Below, piece after piece: positions 1 through 7,770 of a stretch of DNA of 48,053 nucleotides. Below the pieces are notes generated by a model. It searched no databases and was not told the DNA's origin. It saw nothing but the letters and a program-made list of their open reading frames with translations. This DNA comes from Betaproteobacteria bacterium (GTDB lineage: Bacteria > Pseudomonadota > Gammaproteobacteria > Burkholderiales > SG8-41), in contig JAQGNH010000169.1 in assembly GCA_028291945.1 (NCBI GenBank), forward strand, positions 1 to 48,053, given 5' to 3'. Every line of letters begins with the position of its first letter. Position 1 is the stretch's first letter. Made by a program: the position numbers and the translations under genes.

Positions 1-95
1 GCCACAGCGAGCGTGAAAAGCGTAGCGCCCAAGTGAAACGCGGCGGATCTGGATTGCTGAGCTTGCGTAAGCTGCGGGGCTGATTTTGCGGTCAT
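1..95 (-). CDS. N-terminus of unknown protein (cut by window start)
   Basis: Only the first 31 codons are present. An ATG at 95 follows a strong ribosome binding site (AAAAGGAGG, 6 bases upstream). The peptide starts MTAKSAPQLTQAQQ and then turns hydrophobic (FHLGATLFTLAV), which would fit a first membrane segment or signal anchor after a short cytoplasmic tail. The fragment is too short to assign a family. It is preceded by a long structured leader, so the gene is probably regulated at the RNA level. The reading frame and ribosome site are seen directly; the membrane location is inferred. Confidence 0.6.
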   Translation of the reverse strand, partial: MTAKSAPQLTQAQQSRSAAFHLGATLFTLAV

Positions 96-450
96 GCAAA
101 ACCTCCTTTTGTGTGGGACTCGATTGCGCAGCCGCGATCGAGTCAGCCTGTCACCTCGCCGGGTAACGGGTTAGTTCCATCTTCAACATGACCCCACAAC
201 CTGTGACGTAGGGCCGCATTAAAACGGACGTACTGTTCTTGAGTCTTGCCTGGGTGGGCGACGTGTGTCGCGCCTCAGGCCGCCGGGTTTTACAAACCTG
301 ATGGTGCGTCGCACCATCACCCCCGTTTTCTGACTTACCCGCGCTGATTGCGACTCAGCTGCAGTGCCTGAGGCACACCCTGGCGCGGGCAAAAACTACT
401 GAATAAACAAAAAGTTGCCAGGCGTTACACCCGCAGCTCCGTGATGGAAT
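96..450 (-). promoter_or_regulatory. Long structured 5' leader, possible cis-regulatory RNA
   Basis: About 350 bases without a gene separate a good promoter (457-484) from the ATG at 95. On the minus strand it holds at least three perfect-stem hairpins. GTGCC/GGCAC lies at 364-376. The palindrome ATGGTGCG(A)CGCACCAT lies at 301-317. GACTCGAT/ATCGAGTC with an inner CGC/GCG stem lies at 117-144, ending about 13 bases before the ribosome binding site. I compared it by eye with cobalamin, FMN, TPP, glycine, SAM, SAH, fluoride, Moco and yybP-ykoY riboswitches and with 6S, tmRNA and RNase P RNA, and found no match. Function is unknown. Confidence 0.4.
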
Positions 451-456
451 GGACGC

Positions 457-484
457 ATTGTAGCCATGGATCTGAAGAACGCAA
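457..484 (-). promoter_or_regulatory. Sigma70-like promoter of the left-edge gene
   Basis: On the minus strand TTGCGT (484-479) and TACAAT (462-457) are separated by 16 bases. Transcription would start near 450, leaving a leader of about 350 bases before the ATG at 95. It lies just downstream of the OXLD stop codon. Confidence 0.45.
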
Positions 485-525
485 GCCCTTTCGCACTGCT
501 TTTCAGCTTGTGGGAATTCGCATGG

Positions 526-711
526 TTAGGGTGTGCGATTTCGCACATTCCGTCGCACTTTCCAAGCCTCCAAAGCAGTCTCGTAACGCTCGACAGCCTC
601 CCAATAGGCGTCATAAACACACGGATCGCAGCCGCTCTGGCAACACTCCCATTGATCAGGCTCGCGGGGCCGCTGTGGCTCCGGATCATCGGTTGCCGGG
701 CGGCGTGTCAT
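526..711 (-). CDS. Small oxidoreductase-like (OXLD-type) Cys protein
   Basis: A 61-residue protein with the compact signature of the oxidoreductase-like N-terminal family: PREPDQWECCQSGCDPCVYD followed by AYWEAVERYETAL. The CC-x-SGC-xx-CV cluster (roughly residues 23-31) could bind a metal or a redox cofactor; the biochemical role of the family is not established. Its ATG overlaps the stop of the upstream putative anti-sigma gene by 4 bases (ATGA), so the two are probably translationally coupled. Homologues occur both as standalone small proteins in Proteobacteria and as a domain in eukaryotic proteins. The short length is normal for bacterial members. Confidence 0.75.
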   Translation of the reverse strand: MTRRPATDDPEPQRPREPDQWECCQSGCDPCVYDAYWEAVERYETALEAWKVRRNVRNRTP

Positions 712-1754
712 TCATCGTTTTGCTGGAGACTGGCTGGCAGCCGCTCACCAGGGAACCGCCGCTTGAACTCAGCGAGGAGCGCCTCGGCGTCCTGCCTTCG
801 ATCCTCTCGCCTAAGGGCTAGCATGCGTTCCACCCAGCGTGCGGGCGGCTCATTTTCGAGCTCCGCGATCAAAGCGCTCACACGAGCCGGGACTCTCGGC
901 TCGCTTGGCGTCGACTCCAATCGCTTGCGAGCCAATGCCTTCGCTTCTGGCGCCGGTTTCGCCTCTGGAGCTGGCGCTGATTCCGGCTGCGGAGCTGGCC
1001 GTGGGTTCGCCGCCGGGGCGGGTTTAGCCGCGGGACTCGCCTCCGCGGAGGGTGCGGGCAAGGCCTTGCTCAAGGAATCGTCTTCGGCTCGAGGCGCTGG
1101 CGGTGCGGTTACACGATCGGGGGAGGTTGATGTTGCAGGGGCAGGCGGCTGAGAGTACGCCAAGGGCGCGTTACCGCCACTCGTTTTGTTCCCGCGAGAC
1201 GCAGGCGCGTCCGAACTATGCGACGGCTCGGCACCGAGCACGCGCCCATCCGGTGGCGCGGCGCTCCGCTCGCCTATGCGCGCCTTGGACTCCGGAATGC
1301 TCTTTCGGACTTCCGCTTCCCGGGGCGGTTCAGCGCGTTTCCTGGTGAGAGTAGGCGCGTCCTCGGCCCTGCCACTACGCGGCTCGACGGTTGCGCGATC
1401 AGTCATCGACTGCGAGAACGGCGGCGGCTCACGCTGAACACTGAAGGGCGGGGTCTCCCCGCCGTCGGGTGGGGGCGTTTCTGGCGGTACCGTCAGCCGT
1501 CCCCCGTCGCGCTCCACCAAGAGGGTGACGACACTCGCGCAAACTACCGCGAGCGCGGCGGCGACAAATGGCAGCCTCCACGCGGGTCGCCAAAGAGTGT
1601 GCTTTTGCGGCTTCACGGCGTCCTTCGGCGCTCGCGCGTGCTTCCGAATTGCCGAATCGAGCCGTTCCGGCGGCATCTCGCCCGTTGCGTGCCGGTAAAG
1701 CGCAGCAATGCGCGCATCTTCCGGCCGCATCTCGTCGCGCCCGTCTACAGCCAT
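708..1754 (-). CDS. Membrane-anchored putative anti-sigma factor
   Basis: 348 residues. The N-terminal cytoplasmic part (MRPEDARIAALYRHATGEMP) is followed by one membrane segment at about residues 58-78 (LPFVAAALAVVCASVVTLLV). A long Pro/Ala/Glu-rich, probably disordered periplasmic stretch follows (about 85-280), then a helical tail with WVERMLALRREDRRQDAEALLAEF. The layout and its position directly after an ECF sigma gene (10-base overlap) argue for an anti-sigma factor, but no zinc-binding HxxxCxxC motif is visible, so the call rests on context. A second ATG at 1730 is possible; the one at 1754 has GGAAGGA upstream and is preferred. Confidence 0.6.
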   Translation of the reverse strand: MAVDGRDEMRPEDARIAALYRHATGEMPPERLDSAIRKHARAPKDAVKPQKHTLWRPAWRLPFVAAALAVVCASVVTLLVERDGGRLTVPPETPPPDGGETPPFSVQREPPPFSQSMTDRATVEPRSGRAEDAPTLTRKRAEPPREAEVRKSIPESKARIGERSAAPPDGRVLGAEPSHSSDAPASRGNKTSGGNAPLAYSQPPAPATSTSPDRVTAPPAPRAEDDSLSKALPAPSAEASPAAKPAPAANPRPAPQPESAPAPEAKPAPEAKALARKRLESTPSEPRVPARVSALIAELENEPPARWVERMLALRREDRRQDAEALLAEFKRRFPGERLPASLQQNDE

Positions 1755-2320
1755 CCCTGCATTCCTTCCCGCAACTTGGCCATCGCGTACCGCAGCCGAC
1801 TCTTTGCAGTTTCGCGCGTGACTCCGGTAACCACCGCAATGTCCTCTATGCTCATCCCCGCTTCGTGCTGCAACACGAAGGCTTCGCGCTGCGCGGTGGG
1901 CAGTGCCTGCAAGAGCTCGAGCAGGCGCGCAGCTTTCTGCCTCGCCTCGTATGCTGCTTCCGGCCGTTCATGCGCAGATCCTGCGATCTCCTCAATCGAC
2001 GTCGACGCCTCCTCGTCATCGTAGGACACGAGCGCAGCCGGGGCGCGGCGTCGGTAATGGTCGATCAGACGATTATGGGCGAGGTGATAGAGATAGGTCG
2101 TAAACCGCGCTGCGACAGCATAATTCCGCCGTGCACGGATGACGTTCGTCCAGATATCCTGAAAAAGCTCTTCCGCAATGGCGCCGTCGCGACACTGCCG
2201 CAGTAGAAAGCGATAGAGCGGACCTTTGTGTCGACGATAGAGCTCGTCGAATGCGGCGACATCGCCCTCACCGTAGGCGAGCATCAGCTCCTCGTCGCAC
2301 GCAGACTGGTCCCGGGGCAT
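1745..2320 (-). CDS. ECF-type RNA polymerase sigma factor
   Basis: 191 residues with both sigma domains. Region 2 runs from about residue 8 to 85 (DVAAFDELYRRHKGPLYRFL, EELFQDIWTNVI, LYHLAHNRLIDHYRR). Region 4 is near the C-terminus (LPTAQREAFVLQHEAGMSIE, DIAVVTGVTRETAKSRLRYA). It would direct RNA polymerase to a small stress or envelope regulon. It is the first gene of an operon with the putative anti-sigma protein and the OXLD protein. The open frame extends upstream to 2596, but the upstream residues are not sigma-like; the ATG at 2320 places the conserved domain normally. Confidence 0.85.
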   Translation of the reverse strand: MPRDQSACDEELMLAYGEGDVAAFDELYRRHKGPLYRFLLRQCRDGAIAEELFQDIWTNVIRARRNYAVAARFTTYLYHLAHNRLIDHYRRRAPAALVSYDDEEASTSIEEIAGSAHERPEAAYEARQKAARLLELLQALPTAQREAFVLQHEAGMSIEDIAVVTGVTRETAKSRLRYAMAKLREGMQGWL

Positions 2321-2440
2321 CACGGGCTCGCAGTATGCCCGTGCAGCGCCAGCACGTAAACCGCATGGAAGCAAACGCAACGTCCAGCATATAGATTTAT
2401 ACAACGTCGCCCGCGGGCTCAGGGGGTTAGGCGCGTTTGC

Positions 2441-2470
2441 TTGTAACCGCAGCGCGCGCGCGTTTATACT
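2441..2470 (+). promoter_or_regulatory. Promoter of the EF-G-like gene
   Basis: TTGTAA (2441-2446) and TATACT (2465-2470) with an 18-base spacer made largely of alternating GC. It is followed about 90 bases later by the ribosome site GGAGGAGCC and the ATG at 2562. The 2321-2561 gap is shared with the divergent sigma operon. Confidence 0.5.
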
Positions 2471-2561
2471 GGTCTGGCCCCTGTCAAACCGACCCCTCGA
2501 CGTTTGAAACATGTTCGCATCGGAATCGCGTCCAGGGCGGTCGTAGAAGGGCGGAGGAGCC

Positions 2562-4613
2562 ATGCCTAAATTCTCCCCTGAAATGATTCGCACCATAGCG
2601 CTGGTCGGTCATGGTGCTGCAGGCAAGACGACGCTCGCCGAGGCACTGTTGCATCGCTCCGGCTCCATCGGTGCGATGGGCAGCGTCGAAAAAGGTTCGA
2701 CGGTCTGCGACCACGATCCGCTTGAAAAGAATTATCAGCACTCGCTCAATGCCGCCCTCGTGCACCTGAACGGCGGCGAAACCCGCATCCACCTCGTCGA
2801 TACGCCAGGACTGCCCGATTTTGTCGGCCGCGCGATCGGCGCACTGCCTGCCGTGGAAACGGCCGCGATAGTGATCAATGCTCAGAACGGGATCGAGATG
2901 ATCACGAAGCGCATGATGCAATGGGCTGCAAAACGCAAGCTCTGCCGCATGATCGTGATCAACAAGATCGACGCCGAAAACGTCGATCTGCCGCAACTCG
3001 TGGACCAGATCCAGGCGACGTTCGGCAAGGAATGTCTGCCGATCAATCTGCCCGCAGACAATGGCAAACGCGTGGTGGACTGCTTTTTCAACCCGTCCGG
3101 CGAATCGGATTTCTCTTCGGTCGAAGAAGCGCACCAGTCGCTTATCGATCAGGTGGTTGAAGTCGACGAGAATCTGATGGCAAAGTATCTCGAGCAGGGC
3201 GACATCAGCCCCGCAGAGCTGCACGCCCCGTTCGAGCAGGCGCTTCGCGAAGGCCATTTGATCCCGATCTGTTTCGCGTCGGCTCGCAACGGCGCAGGCA
3301 TCGCGGAGCTGCTCGACGTATTCGTCAAGCTCATGCCGAACCCGACCGAGGGCAATCCGCCGCAATTCCTGAAGGGTGAAGGGGCAGCAGCAACGCCCAT
3401 TTCCGCCGAAGCGGATCCTCGCAAGCACGTCCTGGCTCATGTATTCAAGGTGACGATCGACCCATTCGTCGGCAAAGTCGGTGTGTTCCGGGTGCATCAG
3501 GGCACGATCAGCAAGGACACGCAGCTCTTCATCGGCGACGGCCGCAAACCCTTCAAAGTCAGTCACGCTTATCTCATGCAAGGTAAGGAGTTTGTTGAAA
3601 CGGACGCGCTCGTTCCGGGAGATATCGGTGCGGTCGCGAAAGTTGAAGACATTCATTTCGACGCCGTGCTGCATGACTCGCATGACGAAGACCATATCCA
3701 CCTCGTCCCGCTCGAATTTCCGACGCCGATGCACAGCCTGGCCGTCGAGCCCAAACGACGTGGCGACGAGCAGCGCATATCGGACGCGTTACACAAGCTC
3801 GCTATAGAAGATCCGACCTTCAAGGTGATGCACTATGCCGCCACGAATCAGACAGTGGTGAGCGGACTCGGCGATCTCCACATGCGCTACATCATGGATC
3901 GCCTCCAGTCGCAGTATCACGTGGAAGTCACCACGAAGCCCCCGCGCATACCGTATCGGGAAACAATCACAGCAAAAGCCGAAGGCCACCATCGCCACAA
4001 GAAACAAACGGGGGGCGCGGGCCAGTTTGGCGAAGTCTATTTGCGAGTCGAGCCTTTGAGACGCGGCGCGGGCTTCGAGTTCGTAGACGCAGTCAAAGGC
4101 GGGGTGATCCCGACGCAGTTCATCCCTGCTGTGGAGAAAGGTGTACGGCAGGTGCTCGACGCGGGTCCGATTGCGGGCTATCCCGTACAGGATGTTCGAG
4201 TCGTGGTCTACGACGGAAAGCACCATCCAGTCGACTCCAAAGAGGTCGCGTTCATTTCGGCAGGCAAGCGCGCTTTCATGGACGCGATCAGCAAAGCGCG
4301 GCCGATCGTGCTCGAGCCGATCGTGAAGCTGGAGATCACAGCGCCCGAACCGAACATGGGCGACATCGCGGGCGATATTTCCGCTAAACGCGGTCAAATC
4401 AGTGGCACCGATGCAGTTTCACCCGGAACGGTGGCCATCAAAGCGCAGGTACCCCTTTCGGAGCTCAACAACTACCAGGCGCGCTTGAAGTCGGTGACCG
4501 CCGGTCAGGGCTCCTATTCGATCGAGCTCTCGCATTACGAGCCGGTGCCACCCAATGTCCAGAAGGATCTCGCTATGCTGCACAGCAAGACCGTGCAGAC
4601 TGAGGAGCAATAA
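2562..4613 (+). CDS. Elongation factor G-like paralogue (translational GTPase)
   Basis: 683 residues with EF-G architecture: G domain (P-loop GHGAAGKT 16-23, DTPG 80-83, NKID 134-137), domain II, domain III, domain IV (HHRHKKQTGGAGQFGEVYLR) and domain V. It differs from canonical FusA in switch I: the RGITI box and its magnesium-binding Thr are absent, and the corresponding stretch reads STVCDHDPLEKNYQHSLN. That places it with the FusA2/EF-G-2 type of paralogue rather than the main translocase. Such paralogues may have reduced or altered GTPase cycles; their exact role is not settled. The start is fixed by GGAGGAG. It stands alone with its own promoter, not in a str operon. Confidence 0.85.
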   Translation: MPKFSPEMIRTIALVGHGAAGKTTLAEALLHRSGSIGAMGSVEKGSTVCDHDPLEKNYQHSLNAALVHLNGGETRIHLVDTPGLPDFVGRAIGALPAVETAAIVINAQNGIEMITKRMMQWAAKRKLCRMIVINKIDAENVDLPQLVDQIQATFGKECLPINLPADNGKRVVDCFFNPSGESDFSSVEEAHQSLIDQVVEVDENLMAKYLEQGDISPAELHAPFEQALREGHLIPICFASARNGAGIAELLDVFVKLMPNPTEGNPPQFLKGEGAAATPISAEADPRKHVLAHVFKVTIDPFVGKVGVFRVHQGTISKDTQLFIGDGRKPFKVSHAYLMQGKEFVETDALVPGDIGAVAKVEDIHFDAVLHDSHDEDHIHLVPLEFPTPMHSLAVEPKRRGDEQRISDALHKLAIEDPTFKVMHYAATNQTVVSGLGDLHMRYIMDRLQSQYHVEVTTKPPRIPYRETITAKAEGHHRHKKQTGGAGQFGEVYLRVEPLRRGAGFEFVDAVKGGVIPTQFIPAVEKGVRQVLDAGPIAGYPVQDVRVVVYDGKHHPVDSKEVAFISAGKRAFMDAISKARPIVLEPIVKLEITAPEPNMGDIAGDISAKRGQISGTDAVSPGTVAIKAQVPLSELNNYQARLKSVTAGQGSYSIELSHYEPVPPNVQKDLAMLHSKTVQTEEQ

Positions 4614-4761
4614 TCATAGCCGGCTCAGCGGCTCTACGTCAGGTTTAGCGGGTCGAATTCATCGCGGATGGTTGTATTACGCCGGCGTCGATCGGCTTAA
4701 GCTTTGCTTCGTCTTTAAGCCGCGGGCTTACTCCTGACGGCGACTACTCACGGATCCTCAA

Positions 4762-5370
4762 ATGGACGAATTAGTATTGCGCGGGCTGGCCAAATGGCCG
4801 GACGTCCCCGCGGTCTACGGCTGGCTCACACTCGATCGGCGCGGCAATTGGCTGATCAAGGGCTCGCCGATCGGCAACGAGACGATCACGGCGTTCATCG
4901 GTCGAAACTATGAGCGCGACGGCCGCGGACGCTGGTTTTTCCAGAATGGTCCGCAGCGCGTTTATGTCGCCCTCGAATACACGCCATTTGTCTATCGCGC
5001 GGTGAATGGGGACGATGCGGTGCTCGCTATCGAGTCGCATACCGGGTCGAAAGCGACGCTGCTCTCGGGCGCCTGGATAGACGAAACCGGCGCGCTGCTG
5101 CTTGAAACGGAGCACGGCATCGGCGTTGTACATGACCGCGACCTCGAGAAGCTCGTACCCAGTTTTATCGACGTAAACGGCGCGCCTTTGCCTGAAGATA
5201 CGCTCGACCAACTGATGGAATTGCTTCAGCAGGGCCGGCCGGCGCCGATCTGGATCAAGTATGGAGAATCAAACGTCAGAGTCGAGCCGCTGCAATCGCA
5301 CAAGGTCGCCGAAGGCTTTGGCTTCGACGCTCGCCCCATCGCGCCGGAGGGCGAGGCGAAGTGCGCATGA
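4762..5370 (+). CDS. Conserved hypothetical protein (DUF2946-like)
   Basis: 202 residues, soluble, no signal peptide or membrane segment. The N-terminus (MDELVLRGLAKWPDVPAVYG) and the block GRGRWFFQNGPQRVYVALEY are typical of a conserved betaproteobacterial family of unknown function, which I believe is catalogued as DUF2946; that label comes from memory. No catalytic motif is apparent. It is followed closely by the HAD phosphatase and threonine aldolase genes on the same strand, which suggests an operon. No clear Shine-Dalgarno precedes the ATG. Confidence 0.65.
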   Translation: MDELVLRGLAKWPDVPAVYGWLTLDRRGNWLIKGSPIGNETITAFIGRNYERDGRGRWFFQNGPQRVYVALEYTPFVYRAVNGDDAVLAIESHTGSKATLLSGAWIDETGALLLETEHGIGVVHDRDLEKLVPSFIDVNGAPLPEDTLDQLMELLQQGRPAPIWIKYGESNVRVEPLQSHKVAEGFGFDARPIAPEGEAKCA

Positions 5371-5400
5371 TTGGCGAGGGTCTCGGAGGGCTGCGGCCGA

Positions 5401-6216
5401 ATGCGGCCGCTCGCTGAATTCCCGATCGCGGCACGCCGCGAAGTAGCCGGCGTCCTCTTCGACATCGACGACACGCTCACCACGGCGGGACGGCTCACTG
5501 CCGAAGCCTATTCGGCATTGGAACGTCTCCATCATTCAGGTCTCCTGGCCGTGCCGATCACGGGCCGCCCGGCAGGCTGGTGTGACCATATCGCGCGCAT
5601 GTGGCCAGTCGACGGCGTCGTCGGCGAAAACGGCGCCTTGTATTTCCGCTATGATCACGCGAGCCGTCGCATGACGCGACGCTACGTGGATTCGTACGAT
5701 ACGCGGCTTCACAATAAAGAGCGCCTGACAGATATCGGACGCGAAATCGTTGACGTCATTCGCGGATCCGCACTCGCCGCCGATCAACCTTATCGCGAAA
5801 CAGACCTCGCCATCGATTTCTGCGAAGATGTACCACGCCTCCCAGACTCAGCTGTTGATGAGATCGTAAAGATCATGTGCGAGCGCGGGCTCACCGCTAA
5901 AGTGAGCTCGATTCACGTAAACGGATGGTTCGGCAGTTACGATAAGCTCACGATGACCAAACTATTCGTCAAAGAATGTCACGGCATCGATCTCGACGCA
6001 AAGCGCGCGAGCTTTGTATTCGTCGGAGACTCACCCAACGATGCACCCATGCTTGGCTACTTTCCGTTCGCGATAGGTGTCGCGAACGTCCGTGACTTTG
6101 AATCGCGCATTTCGCGGCCTCCGGCGTATGTCACTACGGAACGCTGTGGCAAAGGCTTTCGGGAAGCAGCTGAATGCATACTGCAGGGCAGACAAGGAAA
6201 CGCTCCAGAATGGTGA
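5401..6216 (+). CDS. HAD-superfamily (type IIB-like) phosphatase
   Basis: About 271 residues. Motif I is FDIDDTLT (nucleophile D21, acid D23). Motif II is VPITGRP, a conserved Lys sits in KLTMTKLF, and the motif IV acidic pair is in FVGDSPNDAPM. The cap between motifs II and III is of the alpha/beta type seen in sugar-phosphate phosphatases such as sucrose-phosphate and mannosyl-3-phosphoglycerate phosphatases. The substrate cannot be read from sequence. The frame is open from a TTG at 5371, but the ATG at 5401 has GGAGG 11 bases upstream and starts right before the conserved domain. Its 3' end overlaps the threonine aldolase start by 7 bases. Confidence 0.75.
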   Translation: MRPLAEFPIAARREVAGVLFDIDDTLTTAGRLTAEAYSALERLHHSGLLAVPITGRPAGWCDHIARMWPVDGVVGENGALYFRYDHASRRMTRRYVDSYDTRLHNKERLTDIGREIVDVIRGSALAADQPYRETDLAIDFCEDVPRLPDSAVDEIVKIMCERGLTAKVSSIHVNGWFGSYDKLTMTKLFVKECHGIDLDAKRASFVFVGDSPNDAPMLGYFPFAIGVANVRDFESRISRPPAYVTTERCGKGFREAAECILQGRQGNAPEW

Positions 6217-7247
6217 TCGACTTACGCAGCGATACTGTGACGCAGCCGACCGAAGCCATGGTCGAGTCTATGCGTGAAGCGAGTCTCGGGGACGATTCGC
6301 GCGACGGTGACGTCACCGTGCGCAAGCTCGAGACGATGGGCGCCGCTCGCATGGGTAAGGAAGCGGCGGTCTTCATGCCGAGTGGCACGATGACCAACCT
6401 CGTAGCCATCCTGGCCCATACGCAGCGAGGAGGTGAAGTGCTGCTCGAGACTGGCGCGCACATTCTGAATTCGGAGCTCGGCGGCATCACCGCCGTGGCG
6501 GGTGTGTTTTACAAAGGTATACCGGGCCACCGTGGCGCAATGGACCTCGAACGGCTGGCCGATACGATAAGGGCTCCGACTAGGCAGAATTTTGGCACTG
6601 CGCTCGTGTGTATGGAAACGAGTCATAACCGAGCGGGAGGTGCCGTGCTTCCACTCGAACACATGAAAGCGGTCTATGGCCTGGCGCGCCGGCACGGGGT
6701 TCCCGTCCATACCGACGGCGCCCGGATCTTTAACGCAGCGACTATGCTTCGTATCGAGCCGAGCGCAATAACCGAGCATACGGACTCCGTGTGCTTTTGC
6801 GTATCGAAAGGATTGTCCGCGCCGATCGGCTCGCTGCTTTGCGGCAGCGCCGACTACATCGAGCGCGCCCGCGCGTTTCGCAGAATGGTCGGCGGCAACA
6901 TGCGCCAGGCGGGGCCGCTTGCGGCAGCCGGCATCGTCGCGCTGGAAACGATGGTCAAACGGCTCGAACAGGATCACGCGACAGCAAAACGTCTCGCCGA
7001 GAAGCTCCATCGAATCGACGCGGGCCTGGTGAAGCCCGCCGACGTCGAAACGAACCTCGTCAAAGTCGAGCTGCCGAAAAACGGACGGATTGCGGCCGAA
7101 TGGTCAGCTGCGCTCAAAGCGCTCGGAATCCTCGTAAGCCCGAGCGAGCGCTACGCGCTGCGGTTCGTGACGCACCGGCATATCGGGGACGCGGAGATCG
7201 ACGCAGCAGCAGCAGCATTCACAAAGGTGCGCTTAGCGTTGACGTGA
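6210..7247 (+). CDS. ltaE: Low-specificity L-threonine aldolase
   Basis: 345 residues of the fold-type I PLP-dependent beta-eliminating lyase/threonine aldolase family. It begins MVIDLRSDTVTQPTEAM, the family's hallmark start. D169 in VHTDGARIFNA contacts the pyridine nitrogen, and K200 in CFCVSKGLSAPIGS forms the Schiff base. It cleaves L-threonine or L-allo-threonine to glycine and acetaldehyde in the cytoplasm. The ATG at 6210 lies inside the end of the HAD gene and has AAGGAAA 9 bases upstream, which points to coupled translation. The frame also opens upstream at 6174, but those residues are not family-like. Confidence 0.9.
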   Translation: MVIDLRSDTVTQPTEAMVESMREASLGDDSRDGDVTVRKLETMGAARMGKEAAVFMPSGTMTNLVAILAHTQRGGEVLLETGAHILNSELGGITAVAGVFYKGIPGHRGAMDLERLADTIRAPTRQNFGTALVCMETSHNRAGGAVLPLEHMKAVYGLARRHGVPVHTDGARIFNAATMLRIEPSAITEHTDSVCFCVSKGLSAPIGSLLCGSADYIERARAFRRMVGGNMRQAGPLAAAGIVALETMVKRLEQDHATAKRLAEKLHRIDAGLVKPADVETNLVKVELPKNGRIAAEWSAALKALGILVSPSERYALRFVTHRHIGDAEIDAAAAAFTKVRLALT

Positions 7248-7357
7248 GCGGCGCACGTCAATCGTTAAGCCTGGCATGAGCCCGAGCGGCGCATAAAAAT
7301 GGCTGCGGCCTGGTGTAGTGCCACAACCTTATCTGCTTCGACCTGTCGGGTGAGCGT

Positions 7358-7770
7358 TCAAATGATTCGCTTTCGAATATAGGTCACGGCGAGCTCCGCG
7401 ACGAGAACAACGGCGAAGATCGCCACCAGCATCAGTGCCACACGGTCCCACTGAAAAAGATTCATAGCGGAATCGATCGCCATACCGATGCCTCCCACGC
7501 CGACGAGTCCGAGCACTGCCGACTCGCGCACGCTGATACACAGCGGCATCTTCAACCGGTGTGTACGTAAATACGAGCGTGCTCGGATTTTTCCAGCGCT
7601 TCGGATCCTTCGGAGCGTCCGCGACCAGATCTTTGTTTTCATCGCAGTAGAGCGTGTCGAGTTGTCCGCGATTCTTGCATTCGTCCGTTTGCGCGTAAAG
7701 CACTGCACGGGACGAATAACAACAATGCCCCTATCGCACGCATCACGTCTCTGTTTTTGCTCATTGTCAT
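7358..7770 (-). pseudogene. phnD-phnE remnant (phosphonate-type ABC transporter scar)
   Basis: Three pieces lie in three different minus frames. From the ATG at 7770 (GGAGGAG upstream) comes a signal peptide, MTMSKNRDVMRAIGALLLF. A one-base slip near 7693-7700 moves the frame to a PhnD-like mature start (QTDECKNRGQLDTLYCDENK, LVADAPKDPKRW, TPVEDAAVY). Around 7525-7540 the frame changes again to the C-terminal end of a PhnE-like permease (SVRESAVLGLVGVGGIGMAI ... VTYIRKRII), with its stop at 7358. A deletion has removed most of phnD and phnE, and any gene between. The identification is by family resemblance from memory; no function can remain. Confidence 0.75.

Noticed and set aside
301-317. 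Palindrome ATGGTGCG(T/A)CGCACCAT as a transcription-factor operator or insertion end
   Set aside because: It lies inside the presumed transcribed leader and is not flanked by direct repeats, so an RNA hairpin is the simpler reading.
466-1152. 228-residue plus-strand open frame rich in Ala, Gly and Ser
   Set aside because: It lies antisense to the putative anti-sigma gene's Pro/Ala-rich part; its composition is just the reverse reading of that repeat-like region, and it has no ribosome site or domain.
2484-3734. 416-residue minus-strand open frame
   Set aside because: Antisense to the EF-G-like gene; His/Arg/Asp-rich shadow composition, no recognisable domain.
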